A stretch of DNA of 64,000 nt, taken from positions 117,960 through 181,959 of the forward strand of contig DILV01000018.1 in NCBI GenBank assembly GCA_002425225.1, in the 5' to 3' direction. The stretch's first letter is position 1; the number at the start of each line of letters is the position of its first letter. The notes below the pieces were generated by a model, which searched no databases, was not told where the DNA came from, and was given only the letters and a program-made list of their open reading frames with translations. Origin of the DNA: Thiothrix sp. UBA5583 (GTDB lineage Bacteria > Pseudomonadota > Gammaproteobacteria > Thiotrichales > Thiotrichaceae). The position numbers and the translations under genes were made by a program. Positions 56,801-64,000 of this stretch are shown here, one piece after another.

Positions 56801-56916
56801 GGGTGGCAGCCCGCACCAGCCACATCCCGGCGCCCGAATCAGCAGTTACCGTTGCTCCCTTCCGGGCCTGGCGGGGTTCACCACTTATCGTCGCGGGAGA
56901 ACCAATGCAGGCCACC
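56801..56916 (-). ncRNA. ffs: Signal recognition particle RNA (4.5S, small bacterial type)
   Basis: About 116 nt that fold into one long hairpin (GGTGGCCTGC at the 5' end against GCGGGCTGCCACC at the 3' end, with internal loops). The highly conserved apical region is present on the minus strand as CAGGCCCGGAAGGGAGCAAC, the GGAA tetraloop and the asymmetric loop that bind Ffh. The location just upstream of dnaX on the same strand is the usual one. Ends are estimated from the pairing. Confidence 0.93.
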
Positions 56917-57035
56917 ATTGCGAAGAGTGCCGATTATGACTAAATTAACTGGGAGTCACAAGCATTTGCTGACCGAGTTATTTAGTCGACGATCTTCGGC
57001 ATTCCGTAGAAATAAGTTTGCTTAATGCCAGTGGT

Positions 57036-57064
57036 TTGACTATAAAGGTGCGAGTGATTAATTT
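57036..57064 (+). promoter_or_regulatory. Candidate promoter of the chemosensory operon
   Basis: TTGACT (57036-57041), a 17-bp spacer and TAATTT (57059-57064), 72 bp before the start of the first response-regulator gene. Spacing is ideal and both hexamers are fair. The stretch 56917-57135 holds no gene. Confidence 0.45.
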
Positions 57065-57135
57065 GTCCGCTCCCCCAAGCGGTCGAGAGACAGGGCGACA
57101 GACCCTGATGCCCCCAACAACATGAAGGGAACCCT

Positions 57136-57522
57136 ATGTTGAGTGAGCAAGGAACCCCATCTGCCATCCACAAAGTATTGATTGCAGATGATTCCAATAC
57201 GGAACGACTGAATCTTAAGCAGATCCTTGAAGCGGCTGGCTATGAAGTAATCACAGCCCAGTCAGGTAATGAAGCCAAAGCCCTGGCAGAGTCCCATATG
57301 CCCGATCTGGTCATGTTGGATATCATCATGGAAGATGGCGATGGCTACCAGACATGCCGGTCATTGAAACGCAACCCGGCTACCCAGTCGATTCCGGTGA
57401 TCATGGTTTCCAGCAAATCCAACCCGGTGGATCGGCAATGGGCGCAAAAACTGGGCGCAAATGCTTACATTGTCAAACCCTACAAGGACGAAGACGTTCT
57501 ACAGCAAATTGCAGCCCTGTAG
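57136..57522 (+). CDS. Response regulator, PilG/PilH-like
   Basis: A 128-residue single-domain CheY-like receiver. The acidic pair is Asp18-Asp19 (LIADDSNTE), the phospho-acceptor is about Asp62 (VMLDIIMEDGDGY) and the conserved Lys is in YIVKPYKDE; a Ser in MVSSKS fills the Thr/Ser switch. Single receivers of this kind act downstream of the type IV pilus kinase. PilH is suggested by the EDGDGYQTCRSLKRNP block, but PilG versus PilH is not certain. It is followed 94 bp later by pilI. Confidence 0.88.
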   Translation: MLSEQGTPSAIHKVLIADDSNTERLNLKQILEAAGYEVITAQSGNEAKALAESHMPDLVMLDIIMEDGDGYQTCRSLKRNPATQSIPVIMVSSKSNPVDRQWAQKLGANAYIVKPYKDEDVLQQIAAL

Positions 57523-57616
57523 TAAAGAAAGCCCGGTATCCAAGAACAATAAAAACAACCCTTCCAGAACAGTAAAAACCTGAGAGGGGAAATGAACAAC
57601 AAGCGAGGAAACATAG

Positions 57617-58066
57617 GTGTCTGAGTTGCCTACGCCGGTTGCGAGCCGGTTTTGTTACCGTATCGGATCGCACCTGATCCTGTTGGAACCTGAAATGAAG
57701 GCTGAGGTCTTGACCGCGCAGCCGCTCTACCCTGTGCCTTTTGCTCCCTCATGGTGCGCCGGTCTCATTAGCTTGCGTGGCGACCTGTTTCCGGTTGTTG
57801 ATATGCACAAGGTTGTACAGGGTTCATCATCCACTACACAGCAACAGTTACTGCTGGTACAACATTTCCGCTTTCCTCCAGTTGTTTTGACCTGTGACGG
57901 CTACCCACGCCAGATCAGGTTGCCGGATGAAGACATGACCGAATATCCTGCCGAAAACCTGCCAGGCTGGATTCCCCATACGCTGCAACACAACGGACAA
58001 ACCCTGCTGGTTGCAGATCATGGCAGGCTTCTGCGACAAATTCAGCGCTCCACCAACAACAGCTAG
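57617..58066 (+). CDS. pilI: CheW-like adaptor PilI
   Basis: A 149-residue single CheW domain that couples PilJ to the kinase. It starts MSELPTPVASRFCYRIGSHL and has the domain motifs PVPFAPSWCAGLISLRGDLF and PVVDMHKVVQG. The N-terminal extension is short, as in PilI. It lies between the response regulator and pilJ on one strand, as in the Pseudomonas Pil/Chp order. Confidence 0.88.
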   Translation: MSELPTPVASRFCYRIGSHLILLEPEMKAEVLTAQPLYPVPFAPSWCAGLISLRGDLFPVVDMHKVVQGSSSTTQQQLLLVQHFRFPPVVLTCDGYPRQIRLPDEDMTEYPAENLPGWIPHTLQHNGQTLLVADHGRLLRQIQRSTNNS

Positions 58067-58107
58067 CAATCAACCACCCGTTTCAAGTCAAGGGAGATAG
58101 AAACATA

Positions 58108-59940
58108 ATGGCTATCCAGGAAAAGAAACCCTCCAACTTTCTAGGCAATCTGTCGGTTGCCCGCCGGATTTACATGCTGATCCTGGTGCCGTTGGTCATC
58201 CTGTTCATTACAGGCATATTTGCTGTCATCGCCTTGAACCAGAACCGCGTGGCATTCCAGGACATCAACAACCGGGTAGTGGCCATCGACAAGGGCAACA
58301 AGGTTATCCGCCGGATGCAACGTGATTACATCGGCGTCCTGTACGAAGTACATATCGGCAGCCGAACCAAGGAAGAAGGCATCACCGCCTTGGAAAAACT
58401 GGATGCTGACTTGCACAGTTCTGTATTGCCCGCCTACCAAGCGGTCAAACCAGCACCGGAACAACAGGATGAACAAACCAAAACAGCCTTTGCCGAACTG
58501 GAAAAACTGCTCGCAACCACAGAAGAACGTAAAAAGCTGCTGCAATCCGAAGACCCTGAGACACTACGCCAATATCTGCTTAACGAACTCAAAAAAGACA
58601 CAACACCATTGCGTGACAGTATCCACAAGGAAGTAGAACGTGACATTCAGCAGGTTGAAGAATCTTTCATGACCGCGCAAAGCAATGTTAAAAAATTCCT
58701 GTACATCACCATCGGTCTGATCCTAGCGGGAACGCTGCTAGCAGCTTTCCTCAGTTACTTCATTTACCATTCCATTGCGACCTCTATTGATAAACTGCTC
58801 AACACAGTACGCAAAATCTCTGCGGGCGATTTGAACGCACGGGTTGAACTGGAAGGGACCAACGAACTGGCAGAACTTGGGCATAACTTTGACCAGATGG
58901 TGGAAGAGCGTCTTGCCACCCAAGCACGTATCGACCGGGATCACCAACAACTCAACCAGTCAGTCAGTTCCTTGCTGGATGCCGTATTCGACCTTAGCGA
59001 ACGTAACCTGACTGTCCGCGCCAAAGTAACCGAAGACGCTACCGGCCCGTTGGCAGATGCGATCAACCAGTTTGCGGAAGACACTTCCGACGTATTGAAA
59101 CAGGTACGTGAAGTTGCCACCTCGGTAGAAACAGCCTCGCAGGATGTAAATCATTACGCACTGGAAGTTAACAAACTGGCACAACTGGAACAGTCGGAAG
59201 CAGAAGAAACCGCCAACCAGCTTGAAAACATCCTGCAAAAACTGGATAGCATCGCGCACGCAGCCCAGCAGGCCAACCAAGTTGCAGATACCACCTCCAG
59301 CACCACCCGTCATGCGCAGGAAACAGTATCCCGTACTCTCGATAACATGACCAACATCCGCTCCACCGTACAAGAAACCGGCAAGCGCCTGAAACGTTTG
59401 GGTGAACGTTCCCAGGAAATCAGCCAGATCATCGACGTAATCAACAACCTCTCCGAACGCACCACCGTACTGGCCTTGAACGCTAGTATGCAAGCCACCG
59501 CAGCCGGTGAAGCGGGGCGCGGCTTCTCCATGATCGCGGAAGAAATCCAGCGGCTGGCAGAAAACTCGCGCGAATCCACCAACCAGATTTCCACCCTGAT
59601 CCGCAACATCCAGCAAGAGGCCAACACCACCATCGCCACGATGGACAACACCATCGAACAGGTTGTGAACGGCTCATCCCTTGCCGAAGAAGCTGCCCAG
59701 CAAATGCAGGCCACCCTAGAAGCAACCAACCAACTGGTTACATCCGTTGAAAAAATTGCGGTCTCCTCCGCAGAACAGGTCTCCATCAGCAAGGAACTGC
59801 AAAACCGTGCCGAACGCATTCTGGATGCCACACAATCCACGGGTAAGGAACTGCTGTCCCTGACCGGCCTGACCAGAAACATGGCTGAATACGGTCAACG
59901 TCTGGTGAAATCCGTTAACGTCTTCAAGCTGGAAGCCTGA
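58108..59940 (+). CDS. pilJ: Methyl-accepting chemotaxis protein PilJ
   Basis: A 610-residue inner-membrane receptor. Transmembrane helices are at about 25-45 and 200-225, with a periplasmic helical PilJ-type domain between. A HAMP domain (about 226-280) and a long cytoplasmic coiled-coil follow, with the signalling tip ERTTVLALNASMQATAAGEA and GFSMIAEEIQRLAENSRE. PilJ senses pilus-surface signals and controls the ChpA kinase. No methyltransferase (PilK) gene follows, unlike the Pseudomonas cluster. Confidence 0.93.
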   Translation: MAIQEKKPSNFLGNLSVARRIYMLILVPLVILFITGIFAVIALNQNRVAFQDINNRVVAIDKGNKVIRRMQRDYIGVLYEVHIGSRTKEEGITALEKLDADLHSSVLPAYQAVKPAPEQQDEQTKTAFAELEKLLATTEERKKLLQSEDPETLRQYLLNELKKDTTPLRDSIHKEVERDIQQVEESFMTAQSNVKKFLYITIGLILAGTLLAAFLSYFIYHSIATSIDKLLNTVRKISAGDLNARVELEGTNELAELGHNFDQMVEERLATQARIDRDHQQLNQSVSSLLDAVFDLSERNLTVRAKVTEDATGPLADAINQFAEDTSDVLKQVREVATSVETASQDVNHYALEVNKLAQLEQSEAEETANQLENILQKLDSIAHAAQQANQVADTTSSTTRHAQETVSRTLDNMTNIRSTVQETGKRLKRLGERSQEISQIIDVINNLSERTTVLALNASMQATAAGEAGRGFSMIAEEIQRLAENSRESTNQISTLIRNIQQEANTTIATMDNTIEQVVNGSSLAEEAAQQMQATLEATNQLVTSVEKIAVSSAEQVSISKELQNRAERILDATQSTGKELLSLTGLTRNMAEYGQRLVKSVNVFKLEA

Positions 59941-59944
59941 GTTT

Positions 59945-62845
59945 ATGGATGACGCCATCGCTTTTGCCGAGGAACTGGAAGACGTTGCCCTGCAACTTTC
60001 CAGTCTCAATCCACTGGTAGAAGAGCCGGATGAAGTTGCGACTACCGTGGAAACTGTCGTTGCCGAATACGAACGCCTTGGCATGACCGCTGCCATGTAT
60101 GGACAGGAAGGTGTCCAGCAGGCAACCGAATGGATCAGTGAAATGCTGGTCAGTTTTCAGGAAACACTACCGGAAGCGATTCTGGAGTTGCTGCAAGGCG
60201 GGCAACTGTTTGGCTGGATCGAACTCACCGCCATTGTCTTGCGGGAACCAGAAGAACTCTCTCACCTGCCAGCCCTGTCAGCCGAACTGATGAGCGATGC
60301 ATGGCCGGAACCACCAGCACCAGAACTAATGGAAAAACTGCTGGTCGGTCTGCGCATGAGTTCCTTGCAAGCTGCCCACTCGACGGCAACGGAAGAAGGC
60401 AATGACGACGCAACAGCCGAGTCACTGAGTGCCAACGCTAGCGGGCAACCCAATCTGCTGGCATGGGATGCCGACATCCATCCTGAACTGCTTGAAGCAT
60501 ACATGCAGGAAACCCCCGGTCAGATTGCGGAGGCTGCCCGTCTGATCCACCTGATTGCCAAAGGTAGCAGCACACCTGAACAGAAACGCCATGCAGCCCG
60601 CCTTGCCCATACTGTCAAGGGAGCCAGCGGGGTAGTCGGTGTCAGTGCCATTGCAGAATTCACCCACAGGCTGGAAGACATTCTCGAACTGGACATCAAC
60701 CGGCACTTGCCGAACGGGTTGGGTGCCACCCTCGAAGCAGCCGCTGATTGTCTGGAAAGCCTGTTTGATCACTTGCAGGAAAACAAACCCCTGCCAGATG
60801 AATATTCCATCCTGCTGGCAGCGATGGATGACTGGGAACAACGCCTGGGCGAACCTGCCACAGATACAGCCGTTCCCGCCGCAGAAGAGATTGCCGACCT
60901 GCTCCCCACGGAGCCATTGGTTCTGCCCGATTTCATCCTGCAAACCGGGCTGGAGGATGACGAAGCCAGTGATGACAACACCCCTGTCGCCGATATTCCC
61001 CGCAGCAGTTCGACCCACCTCAGCGTACCGATGGAAACAGTCCAGCGCCTGCTCAATCTGGCAGGTGAATTGATTACTTCCACCAGCCAAATTGCCGAAC
61101 ATGCTCAACAAACACTGGCTTTCGGCAAATACCTGCAACAGCAAGATGAGCATGTCCGACAAATGCTGGACGAGCTGGGTGAAGCCATTGACCAACAATC
61201 TGCCAATATCGGGCAGGCATCAGGTCGCCGGAATTTCCTGCCCAGCCAGACTGTGGACAATTTCGACCAACTGGAACTGGAGGCATACAATGACCTGCAC
61301 AGCACTTCCAGCCTGCTAACAGAATCCATTGCTGACAACCGGGAGCTGACCCGTAACCTGCAACAACAAATCCGCCAAATTTCCGATCAGGTTTACCAAC
61401 AACAACGTCTGCAACGCCAACTGAGCGAAACCATCCTGCGTACACGTCTGGTTCCTGTACAAGCCATTACCGCCCGTGTAGAACGCACCGTGCGCGAAAC
61501 CTGCCGCCGTACCGGCAAAAATGCTGTTATCCGCATCCATGGTCAAAACCTGCAAATCGACACGGACATCCTGCAAGGGCTGACAGCCCCCCTGCTACAC
61601 ATGCTGCGCAATGCCATCGACCACGGCATCGAACTGCCAGAAGAACGTAACGCGGCTGGAAAAGACGCCCAAGGGCATGTTGAATTGCGCTTTGAACAAA
61701 AAGGCAGTCACATCCACATGACCCTCAAGGATGACGGGCGAGGGCTTGATACCCAGCGCATTCGTACACGTGCCATTGAGCGCAAACTAATCCAGCCGGA
61801 CGACCAATTAAAGGAAGAAGACATCCTACGCCTGATTCTACAACCCGGCTTCACCACTCGCGATCAGGTCAGCGAAATTTCCGGGCGCGGGGTTGGCATG
61901 GATGTTGTCCAGACTGCGGTCGAAAACCTGCAAGGCTTGCTTCACCTCGACAGCAAGCCAGGACAAGGAACCAGTATCCACATCCAGGTTCCACTCACCC
62001 TGATTGCAACTAACGCACTGCTGGTACGTACTGGGGGTCATCTTGTTGCAATTCCCGGTAGCACCATCCAGCAACTGCTGTATGTATCAGCCAACGAACA
62101 TCTGCAAGAAAACGGACAATGGTCTATCCAGCATCAGGAAACAACGTTACACGTCATGCAACTTGCCCATCTACTTGGCTGGCAAAGTACACCTCCTGAC
62201 TTGAGCAAAGGACAATCACTCTTGCTCATGGAAAGCGAACATAAACTTCACGCCTTGCACGTTGATGAAATCCTTCAGCCACGTGATATTGTTGTCAAAA
62301 GTCTTGCGCCGTGGATAAATATCACCCAAGGTGTCAGTGGTGCATGTATTCTTGCCAATGGTACGGTTGCGCCAGTGCTTGATACCTTGCGTCTATTGCG
62401 TAGCCTGGAACAAGGCTTGCTGACACCCGGCAAACAACTGACCACACAATCCCGTGTTGCCCAAGCCCGTTCCCGCATCCTGATTGTTGATGACTCACTC
62501 AGCAACCGCAAATCTCTGAGCCTGATGGTAGAACACATGGGTTATCAGGCGATTACAGCGGTAGATGGGTTGGAAGCTCTGCAACGTTTGCACGAAAATC
62601 CAATAGAACTGGTATTGACCGACCTTGAAATGCCGCGTATGAACGGTTTGGAAATGACACAAGCTATCCGTATTTGGCCAGAAAAGCGCCACATACCTGT
62701 TATCATGATTACGTCACGTAGCACACTTAAACACCGGCAGATGGCACATCAAGCTGGTGTTGATGATTATCTGACGAAACCAGTTAGCCAGGACACATTA
62801 AATACACAACTAGACAAATGGCTCAGAACACAGCTAGCGGCCTGA
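59945..62845 (+). CDS. chpA: CheA-like hybrid histidine kinase ChpA
   Basis: A 966-residue sensor kinase. An N-terminal helical region (1-150) resembles degenerate Hpt or FimL-like domains. One clear Hpt domain has its His near residue 222 (LAHTVKGASGVVG). The dimerisation domain begins at METVQRLLNLAGELI, and the ATPase domain has MLRNAIDHGIELPEE, DDGRGLD and SGRGVGMDVVQ. A CheW domain and a C-terminal receiver (Asp about 893 in VLTDLEMPRMNG) follow. Pseudomonas ChpA has many more Hpt/Spt domains, so this is a reduced form. It starts five bases after pilJ. Confidence 0.93.
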   Translation: MDDAIAFAEELEDVALQLSSLNPLVEEPDEVATTVETVVAEYERLGMTAAMYGQEGVQQATEWISEMLVSFQETLPEAILELLQGGQLFGWIELTAIVLREPEELSHLPALSAELMSDAWPEPPAPELMEKLLVGLRMSSLQAAHSTATEEGNDDATAESLSANASGQPNLLAWDADIHPELLEAYMQETPGQIAEAARLIHLIAKGSSTPEQKRHAARLAHTVKGASGVVGVSAIAEFTHRLEDILELDINRHLPNGLGATLEAAADCLESLFDHLQENKPLPDEYSILLAAMDDWEQRLGEPATDTAVPAAEEIADLLPTEPLVLPDFILQTGLEDDEASDDNTPVADIPRSSSTHLSVPMETVQRLLNLAGELITSTSQIAEHAQQTLAFGKYLQQQDEHVRQMLDELGEAIDQQSANIGQASGRRNFLPSQTVDNFDQLELEAYNDLHSTSSLLTESIADNRELTRNLQQQIRQISDQVYQQQRLQRQLSETILRTRLVPVQAITARVERTVRETCRRTGKNAVIRIHGQNLQIDTDILQGLTAPLLHMLRNAIDHGIELPEERNAAGKDAQGHVELRFEQKGSHIHMTLKDDGRGLDTQRIRTRAIERKLIQPDDQLKEEDILRLILQPGFTTRDQVSEISGRGVGMDVVQTAVENLQGLLHLDSKPGQGTSIHIQVPLTLIATNALLVRTGGHLVAIPGSTIQQLLYVSANEHLQENGQWSIQHQETTLHVMQLAHLLGWQSTPPDLSKGQSLLLMESEHKLHALHVDEILQPRDIVVKSLAPWINITQGVSGACILANGTVAPVLDTLRLLRSLEQGLLTPGKQLTTQSRVAQARSRILIVDDSLSNRKSLSLMVEHMGYQAITAVDGLEALQRLHENPIELVLTDLEMPRMNGLEMTQAIRIWPEKRHIPVIMITSRSTLKHRQMAHQAGVDDYLTKPVSQDTLNTQLDKWLRTQLAA

Positions 62846-62866
62846 GCCCACGGAGAGAATACAGCA

Positions 62867-63892
62867 ATGCTTGCGACAAAAAGCACAACCATTGGCATCT
62901 GCTTGTTTGACTTGCCGGACAAAGATCAGGCGGTCATCCAGCGTGTTATCACTTTCGGCTCCTCTCAAGGAAAACCCTATGCGCAGCACCCACAAGTGGA
63001 AGGCGCACATATCGTTATCGCACTGGACAATATCAGCCTTCCAGCAACTAATGCCCTGACCATCCGCATTGGTGATGCCGGTATACACCCCAGTGATCTG
63101 ATATTGCAACGTCCATTGCTAGTGACCCGCGTCATGCGGGCACTGGATGATGCCGCCCATTTGCTGCAAACCCGCCCAGTCGTTGAACAAACAGATCCGA
63201 CTAGTGAATCCCTTGTGCCAGAGATCCAAGCGGTCATTACGACAGCACATCAGGATCAGGAAACCAACACAGGCATCATCCCTGAACAAACCCAGCATCT
63301 GGAAATCCCACCAACAGCCCCCGTCTCAGTAGCAATACCAGTTCCAGAAACTCCTGCGGCATCAACAGCAAGCCCTCCTGCCCCTGTTGAAGAAGCACCT
63401 GTTGCCAGTCAGGCAGCGACGACACCTCCAGCCAATACAGAAAATGGTCAAGAAACACTACAAATCTTACCCACAGTATCACCCGATGCAGCAACAGAAG
63501 AAGAATATAGTTATCTGGCACTGGTAGTTGATGACAGCGCAGCTATCCGCAAACAACTAGAAATCGAGTTGCGTAATGCCCAAATCAAAGCTGACTTTGC
63601 GGAAAGTGGTGAAGAGGCTCTGGAAAAATCGACTCAAAAACAATATGACTTAGTTTTCCTCGATATTATCATGCCAGGAATTGACGGCTATGAAGTATGT
63701 CGTCAAATGCGCTCGCGTAAAACCATGAAGAAAACACCTATAATCATGCTTAGCGGCAAAACGTCCCCACTGGATGAAGTGCAAGGTGTCATTGCTGGTG
63801 CGTCAACCTATCTGACTAAACCCGTCAAACACGAACAATTTCAGCAAACCCTGAAAAGAGTATCGAAATGGCTAACTGAGTTTGCCCGTTAA
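62867..63892 (+). CDS. Response regulator with an unrecognised N-terminal domain
   Basis: A 341-residue protein. Residues 1-105 form a compact domain (MLATKSTTIGICLFDLPDKD, then SLPATNALTIRIGDAGIHPS) that I cannot assign. A Pro/Ala/Glu/Thr-rich linker follows (about 110-210). The C-terminal receiver (about 217-341) has VVDDSAAIRKQ, the phospho-acceptor in LVFLDIIMPGIDGYE and Lys in YLTKPVKHE. GGAGAG precedes the ATG at 62867. Its place after chpA suggests it is an output of the pilus chemosensory pathway. Confidence 0.85.
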   Translation: MLATKSTTIGICLFDLPDKDQAVIQRVITFGSSQGKPYAQHPQVEGAHIVIALDNISLPATNALTIRIGDAGIHPSDLILQRPLLVTRVMRALDDAAHLLQTRPVVEQTDPTSESLVPEIQAVITTAHQDQETNTGIIPEQTQHLEIPPTAPVSVAIPVPETPAASTASPPAPVEEAPVASQAATTPPANTENGQETLQILPTVSPDAATEEEYSYLALVVDDSAAIRKQLEIELRNAQIKADFAESGEEALEKSTQKQYDLVFLDIIMPGIDGYEVCRQMRSRKTMKKTPIIMLSGKTSPLDEVQGVIAGASTYLTKPVKHEQFQQTLKRVSKWLTEFAR

Positions 63893-63975
63893 CACGGGCT
63901 TTCCAGCTTGTGGGTAGCGCATAGCTTGCATTTTAGCTTTCGGCATCCTTGCTTTGTTTTTCAAATTTTTTCCAT

Positions 63976-63990
63976 AAAAAAAAGCCCTGC
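63976..63990 (-). terminator. Possible end of a convergent gene beyond the right edge
   Basis: On the minus strand GCAGGGC is followed by eight T. This looks like the descending arm and U tract of a Rho-independent terminator whose first arm lies at or beyond the window edge. The stretch 63893-64000 contains no gene. Confidence 0.3.
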
Positions 63991-64000
63991 TAACGTAACA

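Noticed and set aside
56670..56918. Small minus-strand protein-coding frame over 56670-56918
   Set aside because: It coincides with the SRP RNA and the start of dnaX; RNA conservation explains the sequence.
1..64000. tRNA or rRNA genes
   Set aside because: I saw no cloverleaf with the conserved TTCGA arm and no rRNA core sequence on either strand.

Overview
The window reads as chromosomal DNA of a gammaproteobacterium. The conserved gene orders (rluD/bamD divergent, rpe-gph-trpE, pepA-holC-valS, dnaX-ybaB-recR, a Pil/Chp chemosensory cluster) are gammaproteobacterial. The class III PHA synthase, an Isp-type [NiFe] hydrogenase and many SdrD/DUF11 surface proteins suggest a sulfur-oxidising Thiothrix-like member of the Thiotrichales. 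That placement is an inference from gene content, not a database result.

Layout. 1-12.7 kb is mostly housekeeping: rluD (partial), bamD, three tandem small outer-membrane barrels, rpe, gph, trpE, trpG, an RDD membrane protein, pepA, holC, a small unknown and valS. 12.7-13.3 kb holds a broken brnT toxin remnant plus an intact brnA antitoxin, inserted between the real valS 3' end and a decayed second copy of that end. 13.4-17.9 kb is an AT-rich three-gene operon (permuted DNA methyltransferase, HerA-like ATPase, NurA-like nuclease), a strong candidate for a modification-linked defence system. It meets, tail to tail, a minus-strand Uma2-Uma2-XisI cluster (17.9-19.4 kb). 20-23.9 kb is the polyhydroxyalkanoate locus (phaE-phaC divergent from phaB, then phaR). 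It is followed by a MogA/MoaB-type protein and an AI-2E family permease. 25.9-31.1 kb is a hydrogenase operon (small subunit, Isp1, Isp2, an unknown protein, large subunit) behind an FNR/Dnr-like box.

31.2-51.0 kb is a 20-kb block of seven secreted proteins built from beta-propeller-like, malectin, GEVED, SdrD B-like and DUF11 modules. Six are on the minus strand in three apparent transcription units and one is divergent. The same 14-base sequence (CCGAAGAACGGTAG) stands upstream of each of the three minus-strand units, one copy also lying in front of the divergent gene. Two of the genes share a 568-bp near-identical segment. Only one protein carries an IPTL-CTERM sorting tail. Two lipoprotein genes follow (51.0-53.8 kb).

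53.8-56.9 kb is a HIT-recR-ybaB-dnaX block with the SRP RNA upstream. dnaX has an A10 run exactly where a truncated gamma subunit would end, and a palindromic repeat element is translated in frame just after it. 57.1-63.9 kb is a type IV pilus (Chp-like) chemosensory cluster: response regulator, CheW-like PilI, PilJ receptor, CheA-like ChpA and a second response regulator with an unrecognised N-terminal domain.
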